From assembly GCA_023101885.1 (NCBI GenBank), contig JALPQD010000088.1, positions 3,011,501-3,075,500 on the forward strand: DNA of 64,000 nucleotides. Direction: 5' to 3'. This document shows, in pieces, positions 59,726 through 64,000 of this stretch. The notes under the pieces are model-generated. The model was not told the origin of the DNA. It saw only the letters and a program-made list of their open reading frames with translations, and did no database searches. Source of the stretch: Typhlomys cinereus (lineage: Eukaryota > Chordata > Mammalia > Rodentia > Platacanthomyidae). The position numbers and the translations under genes are program-made. Each line of letters opens with the position of its first letter. Position 1 is the stretch's first letter.

Positions 59726-59881
59726 GGTAAAACTAATTGCACAGTTTCTCCAAGGCCTGGTACATGTCATGGTGCATTGCATTATTTATGTATATCTTTC
59801 CTAGTTTGTAGGAAACTACGATCACGTGGGGGTCTTGGTGATTTAGGAGGAAAGAACTGAGAGTAGGAAGCTGCTTCTCAC

Positions 59882-59951
59882 CATTGACGTCACCACCAAG
59901 GCTGGCGAAAATCCCATGGTGAGATAGAAAAAGAGCTCGACCACTTTGTAC
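59882..59951 (-). CDS. MMD: MMD penultimate coding exon (about residues 149-172)
   Basis: This 70-bp exon starts with the G completing the split Lys codon and reads YKVVELFFYLTMGFSPALVV then TSM, ending exactly on a codon. The acceptor is ...tctcccag and the donor is gtgaga. It encodes another membrane helix. It was too short to stand out as an open frame and was found by matching the frame between its neighbours. A 9.6-kb intron (50281-59881) separates it from the last exon. Confidence 0.95.
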
Positions 59952-61415
59952 CTGGGAGAACAGAAAGGCAGTTAATTTGATACATTTCTTGAAGGCTTAG
60001 CTCACTGGCAACACCAGATGAGCCCTTGTCTACTTTAGAAGAGGAACACACACTTTTAACCATTTTAAGGAAATGGGTTTCCCAGTAACTACTGTACAGA
60101 TTCTATCCAATACACCGTAGTTGTGTAACAATAAAGTCGCCTTCTAGAACTGAAAAAGAAGAAATTCAACCTGCTACCTAGAACATGCTTTCTTTTCTCT
60201 GCCCAAACCAGTTGTGATAGAATCCAGCGCACACTGGATGGGTCTCTTTGCACCCTCGCTAGCTGTCTTTATCATCTCCATGGAGCACTACAAGGGGAGC
60301 TAAATGTAGAGAGTTGCAGCATGGGGCCAAGCCATTCACATGGAAGCAGTGTGGGGCTCATCTTTCAGGGGCAGAAGGGAGAATGGCCCCGAGGAAAGGC
60401 CATGTATTCTGTTTGCCTCTTCAGTCTGCATTTGTACAAATTCCACTTTGGAAGCAGCTGAAAACTCTAAGTATAGCAGGGGAAGGATGGGTTTGAGGAT
60501 CTAGAATAAGAAAAATGACAGCTGCCTTCCTGTTTTATCCCAAGAATCAAACTGTTTCCTTGGTTGTACATACAGCACATGACATCACTTGGCATTCATT
60601 ATGTTCAAAAGGTATAGAAGTAAGATTCAAATTAGAGAAATTACCACTTTCCTCTGCTGGGATAAAACAATCTATAATCATTAGACCAACACGCAGGATG
60701 AGAATTCTGAGCGCCACATGGCAGCCACAGTAGGTAAAGGATTCAATGAGCTACAAATTAATAATCCAATGGTGATGATTTCATGGCTGTGAGAAGCTCA
60801 AAACCAAGTGTTCTGACAGGACACTTGGACTCCAAGCTGATGCACATCCCACCTTCGAACACAAAATGGATGACCTTGAAGGTCTCCCCTAGTGCTAAGA
60901 TGATAAATATTAAAATACGCCTTTCTGTTTACATGGATTAACACTTCTGACAAAGAACCATGAATAATAAAGGGTTAAAAGGCTATGCTCAGAGCTGGGT
61001 CTGTTTCTCAAGGAAGCTTCTTTGAACACCCTCCAGGTTTCCACCTAGGTAAGTTTTCTGCTGGGCACTTCCTATTTGTTCCTCAATCTTGACAGGAGCC
61101 TTATGTCATGTCTGTGAGTCAGGGGTAAGATTAGCTTGTCTCAGGACGAGGAACAAGGTCCTTGTGACTAAAGTGACTGATCATGTCCCTCCACCACATC
61201 ACAGCACACATGCACCAATTCTATCTTCCACGGCAGTCTGTTAGCACCAGCGAACACCCCATGGCGGTGAAGACTTGCTGAAAGTAATAGTGCACACCCT
61301 ATTTGGTGGATTTCTGACATTCTGAAGAACAAGCACAAAGGAAATTGCAGGGCGATGCAGGAAGAATGTAGGCAGTTCATGTTCAAAGTATCAAATGTAA
61401 ATTAGTTTCTCTTAC
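59952..61415. other. MMD intron between the 59882 and 61416 exons
   Basis: Repeat-poor. No additional exon recognised. Confidence 0.5.
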
Positions 61416-61517
61416 TTTTCATGATAGAGAAATACATAAATGGTTCCTCCAGCTGCCATGAGCCAGATAAACCAACGCATGTGAGAGGCCAGGGGTCCAA
61501 GTTCACGGAGGTTCAAC
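61416..61517 (-). CDS. MMD: MMD internal coding exon (about residues 115-149)
   Basis: This 102-bp exon begins with the G that completes the split Trp codon and then reads [33 protein letters not shown], ending with AA of a split Lys codon. The acceptor is ...tttgtag and the donor is gtaaga. It encodes the loop and the transmembrane helix in the middle of the PAQR fold. The preceding intron (61518-63200) is 1.68 kb and the following one (59952-61415) is 1.46 kb. The sequence agrees with what I recall of human MMD at essentially every residue, and no frame damage is visible. Confidence 0.96.
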
Positions 61518-63200
61518 CTACAAACATAAGGAGGCAACAAAAACAGAAGGATGAATGAAGGGAATCGAGTCATTGGAAAGAGAATGGCAGCACAGCAGGA
61601 AGAAAGGGCATTCGACAGGCGGGGAGGCTTCAGGGAGGTTTGGGTAAAATCAGTAACTTGAACACAAAATCATAGGCCGACTTTTTAATAATAATAAGAA
61701 TTTGATGAGCATCATTTGAAAACAGTAGCAGCTAAAAACAGCCACTCTGAAGGGGGTCTCAGCACACCTGTCACGCCACACAGTCTGGCAGGGCACGCCC
61801 ACGTAGAATCTGCTTGCCTTTTTATTTCTCAGTCGTGCATTTGGCAGGGGCCAGAAGCCTGAACCAAATCCTGAACCAGGACTGCATACCTGCAGCTGAA
61901 ACTTAACGGACAGACGTGTCTCTGCCGGCAACCTCTCCCCCAAGACAGGACCTGAGGGGTCCTACCCCGTGTAAGGAAGACTTCCTGGCAGCCTTTGACC
62001 TGTGATGAGCTCTGAATCTAACATGCTGCAATTATAGTGGGACTAACGCTATACTAAGAATGGACACAAAAAAATTAAATGCTTTGACTGGCATTTAACT
62101 ATTTAATTTAACTATTAAATTTGTATTTCCCAATGAAAAATCAACTCCTGTTGTCTCTAAAGCTACGTGTGAAAAACTGCCTGCCTTATATTTGATTCCT
62201 CAACTCACATTTATGAATTTTTAAAAATATATTTACTTCCTTTAAATTGCTTCACAAAAGCTTTCAAAAGGGTTCTTGCTCTAATATGAATCAGACCTGT
62301 AATTTAGTCACAGCTATTGGGGAGAGCTAGCACTTACTTTTTATTCTAACGGATAATTACATTTCTTTTGAGTGCCTGAAGTTGCGTAAGGCAGACGTTA
62401 GCGGCCGCCGCTGCTGTTAGCAGAGGATTGTGTGACATGAACCTCTTGGTGCTTAGAACCGAATCAGGTCTTAAGAGGGGAAAACTAATGTTTCTCCAAC
62501 ATCAAGTTTCAGCCCAACAAAAGACTGTCCTATCTGTACTGGAACGGCAAGGAGATCCAGGCGTTTGGGCTTCAAACATGCAAATAATTTGGTTAGTTGC
62601 TTCCTCAGGTAACAAAAGACATGGTCTATGGTAGCTGCTGGGCTGTTAAGTGAACTGAAAGCCAGGGGTGGAAATTTCAAAAGAAGTTTGCTTTTCCTTA
62701 TACATATTTATTGCATTTCCACTTGAAGAATTCAATCTCCACATATTCTGAGAGGCAGGAGAAGTAAACGGAAAGACTATGGAAGAAAAGGGTTATACAT
62801 ATTTCCAAAGTGAGCCTGCTAGCACAAGTTCACAGCACTTGTGGAAACAATCCAATGCCTGGACATATTCTGTCTCAGAAGCAGCAAGATTCACCCGAAT
62901 AACTCAAGTTAGGGGACAAACCAAATGTGTGCCCTCTGGAGGAGGAGCAGGGTGTGTGTAAGCGGCTTGCAGGCCGGCGAGAGGAAGGAAGGGACGCTAT
63001 GCACAAGATGCTCTTTTCAAGGCCATAGGATGGGGCTGGTGCGGCAGGTGAGCAAGTAGGTACCCGCTTACAAACCTGGTGACCTGAGTTCAATCCCTGG
63101 AAGCCTACACGGTGGGAGAAGTGACTTCCAAAAGTTGTCCCCTGACTTCACCCATGCACCGCCCACCTTGAACAATACCAATAATGTGAGGGTCGCTTAC
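61518..63200. other. MMD intron between the 61416 and 63201 exons
   Basis: Repeat-poor except the SINE at 63030-63155. A small CpG cluster GCGGCCGCCGCTGCTG lies at 62401-62416. Confidence 0.5.
63030..63155 (+). mobile_element. tRNA-derived SINE in MMD intron
   Basis: GGGGCTGGTGCGGCAGGTGA, GGTGACCTGAGTTCAATCCC, GTGACTTCCAAAAGTTGTCC. Confidence 0.8.
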
Positions 63201-63275
63201 CAGGGAGCGTAGGACGCGGCGATGAAGAAATAGATGACCATCCTGTCGCACATGTGAAAGCAGTGCTCCACGGTC
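63201..63275 (-). CDS. MMD: MMD internal coding exon (about residues 90-115)
   Basis: This exon of monocyte-to-macrophage differentiation factor (PAQR11), a multi-pass membrane protein of the PAQR family, reads in the minus direction [20 protein letters not shown] followed by SYAPW. The acidic Asp in CDRM and the following hydrophobic helix are the conserved second PAQR motif. It is 75 bp, begins with the last base of a split Arg codon after a ...cccgcag acceptor, and ends with TG of a split Trp codon before a gtaagc donor. Both flanking junction phases fit the known MMD reading frame. The earlier exons, which carry the N-terminus and the first histidine motif, lie beyond the right edge. I am sure of the family. 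I chose MMD over its paralogue MMD2 from the C-terminus of the last exon. Confidence 0.96.
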
Positions 63276-63867
63276 CTGCGGGGAACCAACACAGACAGCG
63301 CTGCCAACCTTCCCGACTGCAGTGGGGTCACCACTGCACGGCAAACGCTGCGCTCCCCGTTCCTGCTCTTTCTCATGCTTCCATAACTTGCCTATCTTGA
63401 ACAACAGGAAGCCACACATAAAAGCTTCCCGTTGTTTTTTAAGGTGGTACATACAACTGAGAAGAGAAATGGGGCATCCCATGCTAGTCAAGCGATCTAA
63501 GTATTATCTGATGTTGTAAGGGTTTTTTTGGAAGATGGAAATTCCTTGGGGGAAGACCACCCCAAGCTCCTGTCACAGTGGGGACGTGCCGTCTTGGTGT
63601 CTGCTGACAATCCCTGAAGTGAGATGTCTCTGCTGTTTTTCCAGATGTCTATAGGGAAGCATCCACTGCAAACACCCCAGGGTAGGCATTGGTCCTAATG
63701 AAGGAACAAAAGACCATGCCGTTGCTGTCAGAGGACAGACACGTGGATTCCTAAGGCAGCTTCAGAATCCATCAGGATGTGCACGTGTGAAGCACATGGC
63801 CTCATCGCATGGCCTCATCAGTCTACACACGAAATGGATGAGACAGAACCTGCCCTGAACCTTGCTG

Positions 63868-63990
63868 AAGTTCTGAGATGGAATTTCACATAGCCCAGGC
63901 TGGTTTTGAACTCACTAGGTAGATAGGGCTGACCTTGAACTTCTGATCCTGATGACTCTACCTCCCAAGGCTGTGCAGTGCCTTGCCCAG
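63868..63990 (-). mobile_element. B1-like SINE in MMD intron
   Basis: TGAGATGGAATTTCACATAG CCCAGGCTGGTTTTGAACTC, then a second internal GGGCTGACCTTGAACTTCTG. Confidence 0.8.
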
Positions 63991-64000
63991 CTTCATACCA

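Overview
The window is 64 kb of mammalian nuclear DNA, almost certainly from a myomorph rodent. It is dense in tRNA-headed SINEs, B1-like and ID-like SINEs, MaLR- and ERVL-type LTRs, a URR1-like DNA element, old L1 fragments and long (CA)n/(TC)n microsatellites. The commonest SINE is a roughly 280-bp tRNA-headed family with a CA-rich tail. It is not the standard mouse or rat set. A dipodoid (jumping mouse or jerboa) would fit, but the species is an inference only.

The only protein-coding gene I can support is MMD (PAQR11), on the minus strand at the right end. Four coding exons are visible (63201-63275, 61416-61517, 59882-59951, 50080-50280). All have canonical splice sites, and the codons split across the three junctions rejoin in frame. 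They encode about residues 90-238 of the usual 238, ending in the diagnostic MMD C-terminus. The first exons lie beyond 64000. A repeat-poor 3' UTR of about 1.7 kb runs to about 48336. The 9.6-kb last intron holds broken L1 pieces, five SINE copies and an ATGCAT-rich tandem array.

Positions 1 to about 48.3 kb contain no gene I can support. From known mammalian gene order this should be the desert downstream of MMD, towards the convergent gene HLF, but no HLF exon is visible. It holds two processed retrocopies. One is a clear RPS23 pseudogene at 23452-23965 (two frameshifts, poly(A), target duplication). The other is an unidentified 2.3-kb minus-strand retrocopy at 30951-33290, with a perfect 16-bp target duplication, poly(A) and two internal minisatellites. 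There are also two LTR-in-LTR nests (2258-3235 and 21475-22500) and an old L1 broken by a SINE, an LTR and a second SINE (24760-27560).

I found no operon, CRISPR array, phage or other prokaryote-type system, and none is expected here. The most unusual objects are the unidentified retrocopy and the self-nested LTRs. Repeat boundaries were read by eye and are approximate unless a target duplication is stated.
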